The notes under the pieces: generated by a model
What the model saw: only the letters and a program-made list of their open reading frames with translations
The model's database searches: none
What the model was told of the DNA's origin: nothing
Assembly (NCBI GenBank): GCA_027886185.1
Contig: WOAB01000110.1
Span: forward strand, 248,001-312,000
Direction of reading: 5' to 3'
Length of the DNA stretch: 64,000 nucleotides
From: Rheum nobile
Taxonomy: Eukaryota; Streptophyta; Magnoliopsida; Caryophyllales; Polygonaceae
Shown here: positions 34,776 through 45,883 of the stretch, piece after piece
How the letters are laid out: each line of letters begins with the position of its first letter
How positions within the stretch are numbered: the first letter of the stretch is position 1
Translations under genes and position numbers: made by a program

Positions 34776-35105
34776 ATGACTTCATCCTCCAACAGTGCAT
34801 TGCCTCCGGTTACAATGTGCGAATGCAATTTTCCGATCGTATTGTACACTTGCGACAGGCCCAATCACTATAAAAGAAGGTACCTCGCATGCAAAGATTA
34901 CGTCCCATCAGAGCGGTATGAAGATGAAAGAGGGTGTCGTACCTTTAAGTGGCTCGATCCACCGTATGACGAGAATACTGCCAAGGTTATCAGAGATCTG
35001 GTGAAGGAAAGAAATAAGCTTCAAGAACTGTGTGACACCCTTTTCGATAAATGTTGGAAGTTAAAGAGAATGATATATTATCGGGGTTATGATATAACGA
35101 AATGA
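34776..35105 (+). CDS. small GRF-type zinc finger protein carried by the MULE
   Basis: The frame encodes 109 aa from the ATG at 34776. An upstream in-frame ATG at 34725 is less likely, because an intron acceptor (ATATCAG) seems to end at 34772. Residues about 14-56 fit a zf-GRF knuckle: MCEC, TCDRPNHYKRRYLACKDY, then GCRTFKWLD. GRF fingers bind nucleic acid and are common in plant transposon-associated proteins. The C-terminal half (KVIRDLVKERNKLQELCD...) looks like a coiled coil, suggesting dimerisation. It is the only undamaged gene of the element. A DNA-binding or accessory role in transposition is an inference. Confidence 0.72.
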   Translation: MTSSSNSALPPVTMCECNFPIVLYTCDRPNHYKRRYLACKDYVPSERYEDERGCRTFKWLDPPYDENTAKVIRDLVKERNKLQELCDTLFDKCWKLKRMIYYRGYDITK

Positions 35106-35295
35106 TGTTGTTTGATTATGTAATATTACAATGTTATGATTGTATAAGTTTAATGTCTTCTTATATTGTATTCCAATTTTAAGTATGTAATTTTACGTTT
35201 GGATTACTCTCAAACACACCAAAGCAATAATAATCAGCAAATAATCAAGCTAAATAACATCAAATTTCATATTGTATTACAATTCACACTAAACT

Positions 35296-38200
35296 CTAAT
35301 ACGCCACATAATCTGGATTCTTGCCGGCTGCAATGCGGCATTCCCTAAACTCTTGAAATTTTGAAGCATACAATGTTTCCCACCAAAGGATGTTCGGATC
35401 ACAATGTCTTCGCCACGCATCCGTCATGGGTGGTAATGGAGACTCGTTAATGAGCGTCACCTATTGGAATACAAAAACAAAACCCAATTAGCATACACAA
35501 TATTGCAAATGAAACATCTAGGTACAAGTAGAGATACAAAACATTACCGGTATCCAGTGGTTGTGACACCCTACGTGTGCTATCCCCACAAAATTTATGG
35601 GAGGTGCGAAGCTTGATCCAGACGCCCGTATTGGTAAGCACAATGAAGGGTGCTCAGATATGATGACGATAGCAACGTTATACACCGTTGCAAACACTAA
35701 ACCCATGAATGGCATGTCAAGCCAATAATCCGCGCCACAAGGGGTATTAACATAGTTAATTTGAACCATTAGATCGTCCCATGACCCTGGTCTTGCATAA
35801 GCTCATACCGGCTCCCACATTTGTCGGTTAACACGCAACTCCTTTGCCATCGCGCTACGGATTAAGGGATACTGACCCTCACTCATCCCCATAAGCACAG
35901 CCAAAGACCGATAGCCACAATGTCCATCTGAACGTACTTCCTTAGCACCGTTAATGTACCCAAACCAGAAGTAATCGATATTCCGAACCCCAAAGTCCAC
36001 CCCAAAATGAATCATGGGTTCCTCAGGCCATTCCGACTTACGAACTCCCACATCGGCGTCCTCAAATTGTGATTCTTCTGGTTGCGGTTGTGATTGCATG
36101 TTCTCAGCGTCGAGCACCACAATACTTGGTTGCTTTCTGGGACGGCCTGGCCCTTTTGCCTTCTCCTTTGCCTTCTCAGACTTCACTAAGTCTTCTCTTA
36201 CGTGCTCATGCAGACTCTTTTCCCTAGTCGGCGACCCCTTTGCCTTGTTCTTCGCACCACTTGGCCTTCCCTTGGAACGTATGCCCGTCGGCTCCATAAA
36301 TGTACTCTGTTCCGGATGCTCCAAGGCCATGTACAACTCACTCATTTGCCATAACGTGGCTTGGGTCAAAGTACGGCTTTGCACTTTCGATCATATCTCA
36401 CGCAATCTCAACTCTGGAATGAAAATAGCTACACCGTCATCACCAAGCGCACATGTTGTTGGATCGTTTTCCCAATGCAAGTCCTTCCAGAAGTCGTGAA
36501 TGTCGTCTGGAGTGAGAGTTGTCTTTGTAATGATGGCTTTTGCAATATCGTGGACGCACGGCAACCCAAGGCAGTCTCTCACCCAATGATCATCGCATAC
36601 TTCTGAATACTCATCCTTCACTAGCTGATCATACATGGCCAACAACAAATCAAAACACCTATCCGACACTCTGCAAAACAGCCTTGAAAAGACCATTCGA
36701 GCAAGCTCTGGAAACCATGGGTCGTTGAACTCCATTGGTCGTGTAGACAGTGACTTATTCATGGTCGCTTTTATCGTGTCTATTTGAAGAAGGATTGCAT
36801 GGTGGATCCTTACGATCACTCTGTTAAAGCCGCCTCTGCTGGACCCTACAATATCTTTCAACACACGATGCATCCCCTCAACCCTATCAAAACAATAAAA
36901 TTTTACTCAGGGTACAACATTCATATCGAATACTAAACTATTCTAACTACACAATGTTCAAATTATACCTATTTGAAGTTCGTGTGAAGAAGTGAAGGGT
37001 GTCATCCGTCCAGGCTCTTACTATACTTTCCTTGTAAGGAGTCATCCATTCTCTCTCGACGTATCCAACAAGGCCACTCTTCCACGACTTCCTCAATGCT
37101 CTGAGCCTCTCCTCGTACCTTTCCTCTGTGGTCGAGCAAAATAGTCCCCAACACTGGTTTGTAAACGTATCGACCTTGGCACTATCTTTTATAACCTTAT
37201 CCGCATGTGCCTTGATGTTGTTTCTAATATGGACCCAACACAAGAGCTGCCTAACCGGGGAGTCTTTGAATACTACCTTAATAGCTTTCATGAGAGCCTT
37301 TTCACAATCGGTCATGATAGCATTGGGCATAACTCCTAACTGCTGAAACAAGTTCCGAAGGGCAGTCAATATCCACTGGTAATGGGATAACGTCTCTGCT
37401 TTTGTGAATGCGTACGCAATGTTGAACGTCTTGTGAGTGTTGGTAAAACCAATAATCTCCACCAAAGGCATATCATACCTATTACCAGTGGACATTAATA
37501 CTTGTCAATATAACTAATTAAACAAGAGCACAAACAAAATTAACTGTTATTAAATGGTTTTACATACTTGTTTGTTTTGTATGTGGCGTCAATGATCACC
37601 ACGTACGGGAACTTCTTCAACAAGCGTAGCGACTCCGGGTGAGCAAAAAACAGGATCTCTACCTCTTGCCCTTTCTTATTATTCCTAAGAGGATAAAAAA
37701 GATACCCGTTCTCTTTCAAAAAAGTCAGAGACCACTGGGTAATCGTCAATTCCCCACGATCCTCGTACTGGAGCTTCTGCAAAAAGTTTACAACCTGCTT
37801 CATTGATGTCACATTTTCCGGAAAGTGTTTTCTCAAGTTCGAAACAATCTCTTTCGGAGTCTTCCGACCATCACCCCATTTCCTAGCCATGACCTCCTCC
37901 TCTTGGGTCATTCGACCCATGAATGCATTCCCATGAAAGCTAGCATAAAGCTTGTGGTTGTGGGTGCCATGTATAACATCCAACACCCATTTTTCAGTAA
38001 GGGATCCTGTCTCCTTGTGGAAACGACACCCGTATAGCTCGAATTTACAACCACACTTCTTCGATCTACGTTTTCGAATCCTTTCAACCGACAACTTTGG
38101 ATTTTGTACATTAACTTTACGCCTCCAAGATCTCGGCTCACCATATCTATCGCATGTCAAATTAACCACGTACGCATTTGAAGTACGTTTTACCAAAACT

Positions 38201-38647
38201 ATCATCAGCTCTTTTGCTTTAGCTCTAGCCCATTCAAGCATTTCATTCTTACTCCCCCACTCTAGGACATTACGAAAATAATCTCCATAATCTTCCCCCT
38301 ATAATTAATTGTTATTTAATAATTATTATACTTTCTACAATTATAACTACAAATACATCAATTTAGCAAAGACATTAATAATTCATAATACAATCCACGA
38401 ATTTTATGTGCAACTACGTAAGCCCCTACTTCATACCTAATATCATAACTACTTCATACAAAACTAGGACATGATTCATTACTCAAATTAAAATGAAATC
38501 AACACTAACCGTGCAAGAATCGCCACTCGAATCACAATTGTCTCCTTCGTCATCGGAACCTGAAGACTCGTTCACTTCGTCTACTTCTTCATCTTCTCGT
38601 GCTTGTACCCAATTACATTCCTCACTTTCATGATTATAATACTTCAT
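35296..38647 (-). pseudogene. FAR1/MULE transposase with C-terminal OTU domain, broken
   Basis: Five exons on the minus strand: about 38647-38511, 38298-37568, 37478-36969, 36883-35548 and 35460-35296, about 959 codons. An acidic leader is followed by a FAR1-type region (CGCKFELYGCRF) and helical MULE N-terminal sequence. The MULE transposase core has VVIIDATYKTNKYDMP and IMTDCEKAL (two catalytic Asp) and CWVHIRNNIK. A SWIM-like CLGLPCVHDIA follows. After a basic linker (GRPRK) comes an OTU-like domain with DGHCGYR (Cys) and HNHWIPV (His). Two in-frame TGA codons, at 36391-36393 and 35803-35805, interrupt an otherwise perfectly continuous frame. Transposases of this class cut at the element ends; the role of the OTU domain is unclear. 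The gene converges on the GRF-type gene. Confidence 0.85.
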
Positions 38648-38685
38648 ATTGAGTGAGTTGGTGTGCTCTTGGTATCAATTTCTCC

Positions 38686-38698
38686 GGGTATATATAGG
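38686..38698 (-). promoter_or_regulatory. TATA segment of the transposase gene
   Basis: On the minus strand CCTATATATACCC, identical to the segment before the GRF-type gene, lies about 40 bp before the transposase ATG and 32 bp after the nearest box. Confidence 0.7.
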
Positions 38699-38730
38699 CT
38701 GAAATGGCTTCGGAAAAATCAGACCCTTTG

Positions 38731-39056
38731 GTGCGTTAAGCCTTGTCGCACCAACGGTCTGATTTTTTCTAGCCGTTGGGACTTTGAATTCATCAATTTG
38801 TGCGTTAATTGTTAACGCACATGAACAATATCGTGCGTTAAGGCTTGTCGCACCACGTGAACAGTATCGTCTGATTTTTTCTAGCCGTTGGGACTTTGAA
38901 TTCATCAATTTGTGCGTTAAGTGTTAACGTACATGAACAGTATCGTGCGTTAAGATTTGTCGCACCAGTTCTGAATATTTTTTCAACTTTCGAACTGTTC
39001 TGTCCCTTGTACGTTAACACTTAATGCACCAAAGTGTGCGTTAAGTGTTAACGCAC
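38731..39056. repeat. right cluster of seven 21-bp palindromic boxes
   Basis: Boxes lie at 38731-38751, 38800-38820, 38833-38853, 38912-38932, 38945-38965, 39009-39029 and 39036-39056. The ones at 38800 and 39036 are perfect: GTGCGTTAA, 3 bases, TTAACGCAC. A duplicated segment of about 112 bp, with GCCGTTGGGACTTTGAATTC, contains most of them. Confidence 0.9.
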
Positions 39057-39169
39057 CAAACAGTGTGCATTTAGACACTGTTTGGTGTGTATATATACTG
39101 ACCCTATTTTTATCAAAAAATTTGTAGTGGACCCCATATGTACTTCATTTTTTTTTTGAATTTCTCAAT

Positions 39170-39357
39170 TTTTTTTTTAGCTTCACGTGGGTGTCGGGCC
39201 CACTAGTCCCACGGCCAGGGCAGTCTGCCCCACGCCATCCTAACGTGTTAAATAGAGGCGGAAAGCCTTGGCGTCAACACGTTTCGAACCCGGGTGGAAT
39301 TACCACACCCAGGATATACTCCCCCTGATTGACCAACTCAGCTACCGCCCCTGGGGC
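39170..39357 (-). mobile_element. tRNA-derived SINE with target duplication
   Basis: On the minus strand the element begins with a tRNA-like head: A box TAGCTGAGTTGG and B box GGGTTCGAAAC at normal spacing. A tRNA-unrelated body and an A-rich tail follow. The perfect 10-bp direct repeat ATTTCTCAAT flanks it at 39160-39169 and 39358-39367. The internal Pol III promoter looks intact. Confidence 0.88.
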
Positions 39358-39879
39358 ATTTCTCAATACTTTTTGTTTCTTAAAAAAACATGATAGTTTG
39401 TTTCTAATAATAGGAAAATTTATTATATTTTTAGAAGTAAGTGCTTTATATTCATATTAAATTTATAAATAAAATTTACATTGTAAAAAATAATATTTTC
39501 ATAGGCTAAGAAAATGTAGTAGGCTTAAGCTATTGTTGATTTTTGTTTTATTTGACCAATTACGGGATTTAACATAAAGGCATTACACATTTATTTATTT
39601 AAATGTTCACACTTACATTGCTAAAATTAAGTTTTAAATGGTCGAATTCTACAAAGTACACATTTTAACAAAGTATTTAAGTACATAGATAATTACCAAG
39701 TTTTTTATTTGATATGTGTCTGTAGTGTAGTGTGAATCTGCATATACTATATTAGAGAAGTGCAAAGTTATTATATCAACACAAATCCGCATAATTAAGA
39801 ATAATTAACTTTTTATCTAAAAAATGCATAACTAGTGTAAAGAATATGAGTAAGTGTTACTTGGAAAAGATCGAGTTCT

Positions 39880-40490
39880 ATTACACAGAGGCAAAGTGCG
39901 CATATAAGTGTATATAAAGGTATAGATATTGCTTTAAAGTACACCAATATATATACATAGGTGCAAATATAATTATGTAAGAGTGCACAACTTATATGTA
40001 TAAATCGGTGCATCGATATTGCATAAAAGGATAAAAGTGCACACATATGTAAACAATGTGCATATATATTATGTAAAAGTGCACAAATTAATATGTATGG
40101 ATGCATAGATATTGCTTAAAATACTAAAAGTGCACAAATATGTATACATAGGTGCATAGATATTGTGTAAAAGTGCACATATTAATATGTAAAAATAGGT
40201 GCATAGATATTGCATAAAAGACTAAAAGTGCACAAATATGTATATATATAAGGTGCATATATATCATGTAAAAGTGCACAAATTAATATGTATAAACAAG
40301 TGCATAGATATTGCATAAAAGACTAAATGTGCACAACTATGTATACTTAGGTGCATAGATATTGTGTAAAAGTGCACAAATTATTATGTATAAATAGTGC
40401 ATATATAGATATTGCATAAAAGACATTACATATATATATGTGCATATATATTATGTAAAAGTGCACGAATATATATAGGTACAATAATAT
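39880..40490. repeat. tandem repeat of about 110-120 bp, GTGCA-rich
   Basis: Four to five degenerate units share GTGCATAGATATTGCATAAA, AAAAGTGCACAAATATGTAT and GTGTAAAAGTGCACAAATTA words. No coding capacity. Confidence 0.75.
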
Positions 40491-42505
40491 GTAAAATTGC
40501 ATATTTGCACATGATTCACTTTTGGAAAGTGTACATTTTAATGAAAAAATGCATACTTAAAAATGTGCACTTTTTCACATATAAATACACAATTTGCCAA
40601 TATATTTGAGCACTTTTTCCCTTCATAGGGTAAGATCTCTACTCTTTTGATCATCACTCTATGAATTAGATATTAAAGATGTATAAAATATATTCAAAAG
40701 AGCGTTATTGATCGTATACATAATAATTATTATAAATGTTTCTGAGTTGGTATTTTCTTAAATGATGAAAATTGTACATATTAAATGCAAAACGTGCATA
40801 CCTAGTCATTTATGGGTTTAATTCAAAAAGTGTGCAAAAGCAATGTAACAATAATTTGCTTTCTCAATTTCCAAAAGTTCACCTTATGTCCATTGTGTAA
40901 ACAAAAAATTATAATTTTATTATTGCGGTAGAGATGCATACTTACAATCTAAATATTTATGATCATATATAAGTAAAATATAATTTTTAATTTTTTAACA
41001 AATCTTGTAAGCGTGAATTAAATCATGTTAGTGTAAGTATTTTTATTTAATGCACAAAGTATTTTTACACATCAAATAAAAAGTAATAATGTTGCTAAAC
41101 ATAGTCCCCCAAACTTGAAAAATATAAGCATACAGAACTTATAAAGACAATAATAAAAACAAGGGAGTATAACAAGTTGGTGTATTATATTTGTGTGTCA
41201 TCATGGACCACAATTTTATACGGAAAAAAAATAAAGAAAAGAGGAGTGATTTCCAGAGGTGCGCGTGAGTTGTTGAGGTGCGCGTGAGATAGCCCGTATT
41301 TGAGCCGTTTGATCAGACGGATTACAAATTTACGCACTTTTCACTATATATTTACTATTCACGCGAACCGTACTCATATTCCATGTTATACTAATTCTCT
41401 AATAGGCCCATATATTTTCCTAGTTCTTAGACAATATATTCTCTTGTAGAGGGGGAGGATTTGCTTTAATTTTCACAATGAGATATAAAATATGCTTCAA
41501 ATAAATTTTCTTTTTTATTTTAAAAAGTGGCAGACCATTTCGTGTAGGGTAATTTGAATACAATAAGAAATAACTACTCAATTACAGATTTCAAATAACT
41601 ATTCAACTATTCATGCATATACATATACAGATAAAAAATTATATACATATTATAATATATATGATTTTTATTTATATATGTGTATTTTCACGTTCTCACC
41701 TACGCTCATTATCATCTGATCTATCTCATATCTTATACTATGTATATTACATATTTACATTAATTATATATTACATATTTTAGATTTGAAGATTTTTCAC
41801 CTTGAACTTAATTATATAAACTATACGTACCTACAAAAGAAGTGTGGAGGATATTATAGTGGGAAAAGGAAACATGCGTTGTGGAGGTTGTGCGTGACTA
41901 ATTCCTCCAACCTGTTGGAAGATAAATAAAAAAAGCAATAAATGGCCAATGAGATCGAGGTAGTTGAATTGGCCATTAATTAGGTTAAAATTTAGAACAC
42001 GTGCTCCTTTTTTTGTGGTGTTTCATACTTGTAAATTTCATAATATTCACACTCAACGGCTCCCATTTGTACGTACGTCTTTCCATTATAAGTCACTATG
42101 AATTAGGTTAATTCACAACGGCTCCAATTCTTCACAACAACAACATTCCTTGATTAATTTTGTGGTGTTTCATGAGTTTTTTCTTCTTCAAAACTTGACA
42201 ATATCAATTCACACTAGCTCAATTGTCTCTTCAACTCACCAATTTAGGTTCAAGAAGATAACCTAAAATCTTTGTTATGTAACATATGATTACTTGATCA
42301 AAAAGTGGCAAAACCAAATCGGACCCACAAAAGAAATGATTATCACTCTCAAGTCTCAATCCCTGGCTTTTTTTTTTTTGTGTGAAAAAGAATAAATAGT
42401 GAGCATAGTGGAGAAAAAATAGATGAAAATTGCTAAATAATGAATACACGTACAAGATGATCTTAACGTTAACTTTTTTTGTGTGGAAGTAACGTCAACT
42501 CATAG
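40491..42505. other. AT-rich intergenic DNA with old repeats
   Basis: No gene is supported. A 13-bp direct repeat AGGTGCGCGTGAG occurs twice near 41258 and 41276. The CACGTTCTCACCTA region near 41690 resembles the end of the element at 24714-25186. Confidence 0.5.
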
Positions 42506-42514
42506 TTAAATTAA

Positions 42515-43071
42515 GGAAAAAATGACTCTAAATAATACCAATTATCAGTCTTGAATCAAAAATTATACGAACTTTAAAAATTATAAAAATATACCAAAAT
42601 TATATCAATATTAACAAAAAATGGCATGTAAATATTTTCCGGTGAATTTTTCGACGGATTTGCTAATGTGTAGCCGGAAAAAAGAGTGGTCATATTTTTT
42701 TTAACACATCAAATTAAACCTTATTTATATAACAAAAGGATACAAGAAAATAAAAGAAAAATACACAAACCAATATCAATAATTGTCATCTTACAGCAAC
42801 ACGAACAAAAGAAAACCATACATATTTTTTGATAGATCACTTTTTAAACAAACCAATCATTATTATACAAATGAGGTGTAATTTGATGTGTAATTTTTTT
42901 TTGACAAATCACATTTCCGGCTCCATCTCAACATACCCATTAGAAAATACACCGGAAAAATATATTCATACCATTTTATATTGTCATAGTTTGGGTATGT
43001 TTTTATAATTTTTAAAGTTTGTTATTTTTGGTTCAAATGTGATAGTTGGTATTATTTAGAATAGTTTTTCC
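42515..43071. mobile_element. Mutator-type MITE with 9-bp target duplication
   Basis: Imperfect terminal inverted repeats of about 90 bp begin GGAAAAA and share CTAAATAATACCAA and AACTTTAAAAATTATAAAAA. The perfect 9-bp repeat TTAAATTAA flanks the element (42506-42514 and 43072-43080). It is 557 bp long and encodes nothing. Confidence 0.82.
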
Positions 43072-43080
43072 TTAAATTAA

Positions 43081-44023
43081 ACATTTTCGGCTCATATTTC
43101 AAATTAGCTAGAAATAAAGAATGAGGGGTAAAATGAATAAAAATCAAACTATGCAAATAGAAAATGTTAAAAAAAATGGTGAAAATGCTTACAAACAAAA
43201 ACATTTATAATGAATTATAAAAATAGGCCTCACCTTGTTGACCATGCATGCATGTGGAAGATACATTTTTTGTAATAATAATATCACATGACATGAGCGA
43301 TGATTAAAAAAAAATGTAACACGAGCAAAAAGTGGCCAGTCAACCCAATAGGATATGTCGTGAGAAAATTAACCGTGTTGCTTCAATATTAATGCTTGTA
43401 GAAATTATTCAAGCAGGTGGATATAAATATATATTTGATAAATACTTGTTCACCATGTGGAAGACAAAGTAATAATAATATATCCCAATTTTCAACTCAT
43501 TAATTGGTGCTTTGTGCTGAATAAATGTCTTATTATTAATTAATGAGTTGAAAATTGGGATTTTATTATTGACTTAAAAATCAAAATTATTTTTGATTTA
43601 ATAATAAAACTGAGAATTCCCATTCACATGGGAAAATGGTGCTTTGTGAAGGATTCCAAGGTGAAAAAACTATTGCCCTTTATCATGGGAAAATAGTTAT
43701 AACTATTGCCCTTTGTGAAGGTTTGTCCTTAAAAGCTAAAAACTGTCCGATTAAACCATTTTATGCACGTAACTTGAGATCAAGTAGAGTTTTATAAACT
43801 CTATCTCAAACCGTAATAGAGTTAATAGTCTAACTAACTAGAACAATCATGAAACAAATACAAAGAAACTTAGGGCTTAGTTTGGTAATCCTGTGAGTTT
43901 TCTATTCATGTTGTTTTCATAACTAAAAACATATTTCTGAAAAAATCAATTTTCAGATTTTTAAATTTTAGTTGTTAGTTTTATATATAAAGGTGACTAC
44001 TATTTTTTATTTTATTTTATTTT
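43081..44023. other. AT-rich intergenic DNA
   Basis: No gene. It includes the perfect inverted repeat at 43482-43561. Confidence 0.5.
43482..43561. repeat. perfect 24-bp inverted repeat
   Basis: The arms 43482-43505 and 43538-43561 are exact reverse complements (ATCCCAATTTTCAACTC and onward), separated by 32 bases. Confidence 0.9.
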
Positions 44024-44690
44024 TGATTAGGTAAAAATTAGACTGAAAACCACATAAGAGACGGTTTCTCAGTCTATAACATCATTTCAAATGAGAATTA
44101 CAAATTCTAGACTAGCTCGAATATCTTCCAAGGAACTCTGCTGGACTGTCTTTGCGATGAAGTCAGCCACCACGTTTGTTTCTCGGAAGACATGAAAAAT
44201 CTGCACTGAAGAAAACAGTTGTAAAACACACAGGATATCAGAAATTAGCATTTCAATATCCCATGGACAGTGTCAGATTTGATTCAGAACATTCACATGG
44301 TAAGGTTATCGCATTCAAGTTGAATGTCGATACTGCCTAATTCATAGGCATTTACCAAGGTATTTCTTACTGCAAGTGTTTTTGTTTTTAAAGGGGTTGA
44401 GATACCACATTTATCTCCAAAGAGGAAGATTGATTTACCCGTGTTGTTCCTGAAAATATAGCAAAAGCTAGATTCACCATTAGTTTTGGTGGATCCATTT
44501 GTATTGATTTTAATAATGTTATCCGATGATTTTTCCCATTTCTTTATTGGTCGTCTGACATTGTTCATTCTATGTATTTTTAGTCTGTCATCTGCTAAAC
44601 AATCAGGATTCCAACTTTTAGTCTTATTTCAGTTTTCAATTTATTTTTTAATATAAATTAGTATATCCTTTATGGAGTCGACATCATCGT
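44024..44690 (-). mobile_element. LINE 3' fragment, RNase H domain, copy 2
   Basis: This is a second copy of the sequence at 10342-10990, about nine in ten bases alike. The open part (44293-44568) reads KKWEKSSDNIIKINTNGS, where the first catalytic Asp has become Asn, and TKTLAV, where the Glu is replaced; LECDN remains. The left edge has TAAA-type tail repeats on the minus strand. It is a 5'-truncated, inactive insertion. Confidence 0.82.
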
Positions 44691-45883
44691 TTGTTCTTCC
44701 AAAACTCTGTTGGTTTCTATAAAACCAAATTTCCCACCAAAGAGACCATTAATTCTATAAATTGTGATCTATCAGTTTTTTGTCGAATTTCATCAATGAT
44801 ATGACATGTTTTAAATTAATTAAACTAATAACTATAGAAAAATTATAATAATTAAAAAACTAAAAACTGAAAAACTCATAAGGTTATCAAATATATCCCT
44901 AATTAGACAATGATTTTAAAAAACTATGATATGAAATGTTTTGACTGCTAGATGCCCATGCCACAGATTAGACTAGTTGGTCATGTGAACATGAAAGGCC
45001 AAATATATCCCTAATTAGACAATGATTTCATTTGTATAATCAAACTCAATATATGCAAATCAAGACTGTAAAGTAAAGCTCTTTTCAACTTAACCCAGGC
45101 CAATGTAGTTAGCTAGCAACATCCTGGGCCTCTTTTGATCAACTCTTGCTGCTGCTTTATTGTACACATTGTACCTTCTGCATTTCTATGTCTTACCACA
45201 AACATGCTTCACATGATGTCCCTAGAATACGAGCGAATGACGCCCTTCTGAAAGCTCGGCTTATGCTGCTTCTAAATCATCCTGTACTTCTGACAGATGA
45301 AGGCATAAAAAGGTCTTAGGTCACAAGTTCTCATATGACACCCATCATTGGGTTCTCAAAAGTTCAGTGTCTTCATCCTCTCCAGCAGCAAACCTGTCAA
45401 CAAATTCTGTTTTGTATCCATGGAACACAAAATCAAGATGCCAATAATACTGCTAACTACAAATAAACCTTCCAACCATTAACCAAATTGAACCAAGGCT
45501 AACATATTAATCAGAAGAAGAAAAAGAACCAATACTACAAATTGACAGTCTTAATAACACTAAAATAACTTGAATAAAGTGAATTTATGAACAGAGTAAA
45601 GGAAAGTCGAATGCAGAAGTTTACACCAGTATCTAATTGCGGCAATTTACATACATTAATGAAGAACAATATCTGATACGTTGAATGCAGCAGTCAGATC
45701 TTCCTTGCGAGACACAAGGTCTATAGTGAATTGAGGACAGCACAGCACCCTTTAACACGGTTTTCTTCACTATACAGAAGTCAATCCAGAGAGAACATGT
45801 TGCTAAGTGCTAATATACATACATTTAAAATCAACTAACTTGGATTCCTTGATGCAGTCTTCACTGTTGGGTAGAAACCTACC
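44691..45883. other. intergenic DNA and 3' region of the phosphatase gene
   Basis: No gene recognised. The last few hundred bases are probably the 3' untranslated region of the minus-strand phosphatase. Confidence 0.5.

Larger units (their letters stand above)
29504..39104. mobile_element. Mutator-like element (MULE) with three genes
   Basis: The ends are defined by matching inverted sequences. On the left TATATACACAC then TAAATG runs into a box. On the right, read on the other strand, TATATACACAC and TAAATG occur at the same spacing. The flanks TATTTTTAG (29495-29503) and TATTTTTAT (39105-39113) agree at 8 of 9 bases, as expected for a Mutator target duplication. Inside lie a mobile-domain gene (+), a GRF-type gene (+) and a transposase-OTU gene (-). 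Seventeen copies of a 21-bp palindromic box occur in three clusters. Element length is about 9.6 kb. Both large genes carry stops, so it is no longer autonomous in this copy. Confidence 0.8.

Noticed and set aside
38731..39056. FHY3/FAR1 binding sites (CACGCGC) as explanation for the boxes
   Set aside because: The box core is GTGCGTTAA, which does not contain CACGCGC; only a general similarity in GC core exists.
39301..39357. a genuine tRNA gene
   Set aside because: A and B boxes are present, but the acceptor and anticodon stems do not form and the unit is bounded by a target duplication and A tail, so it is a SINE.
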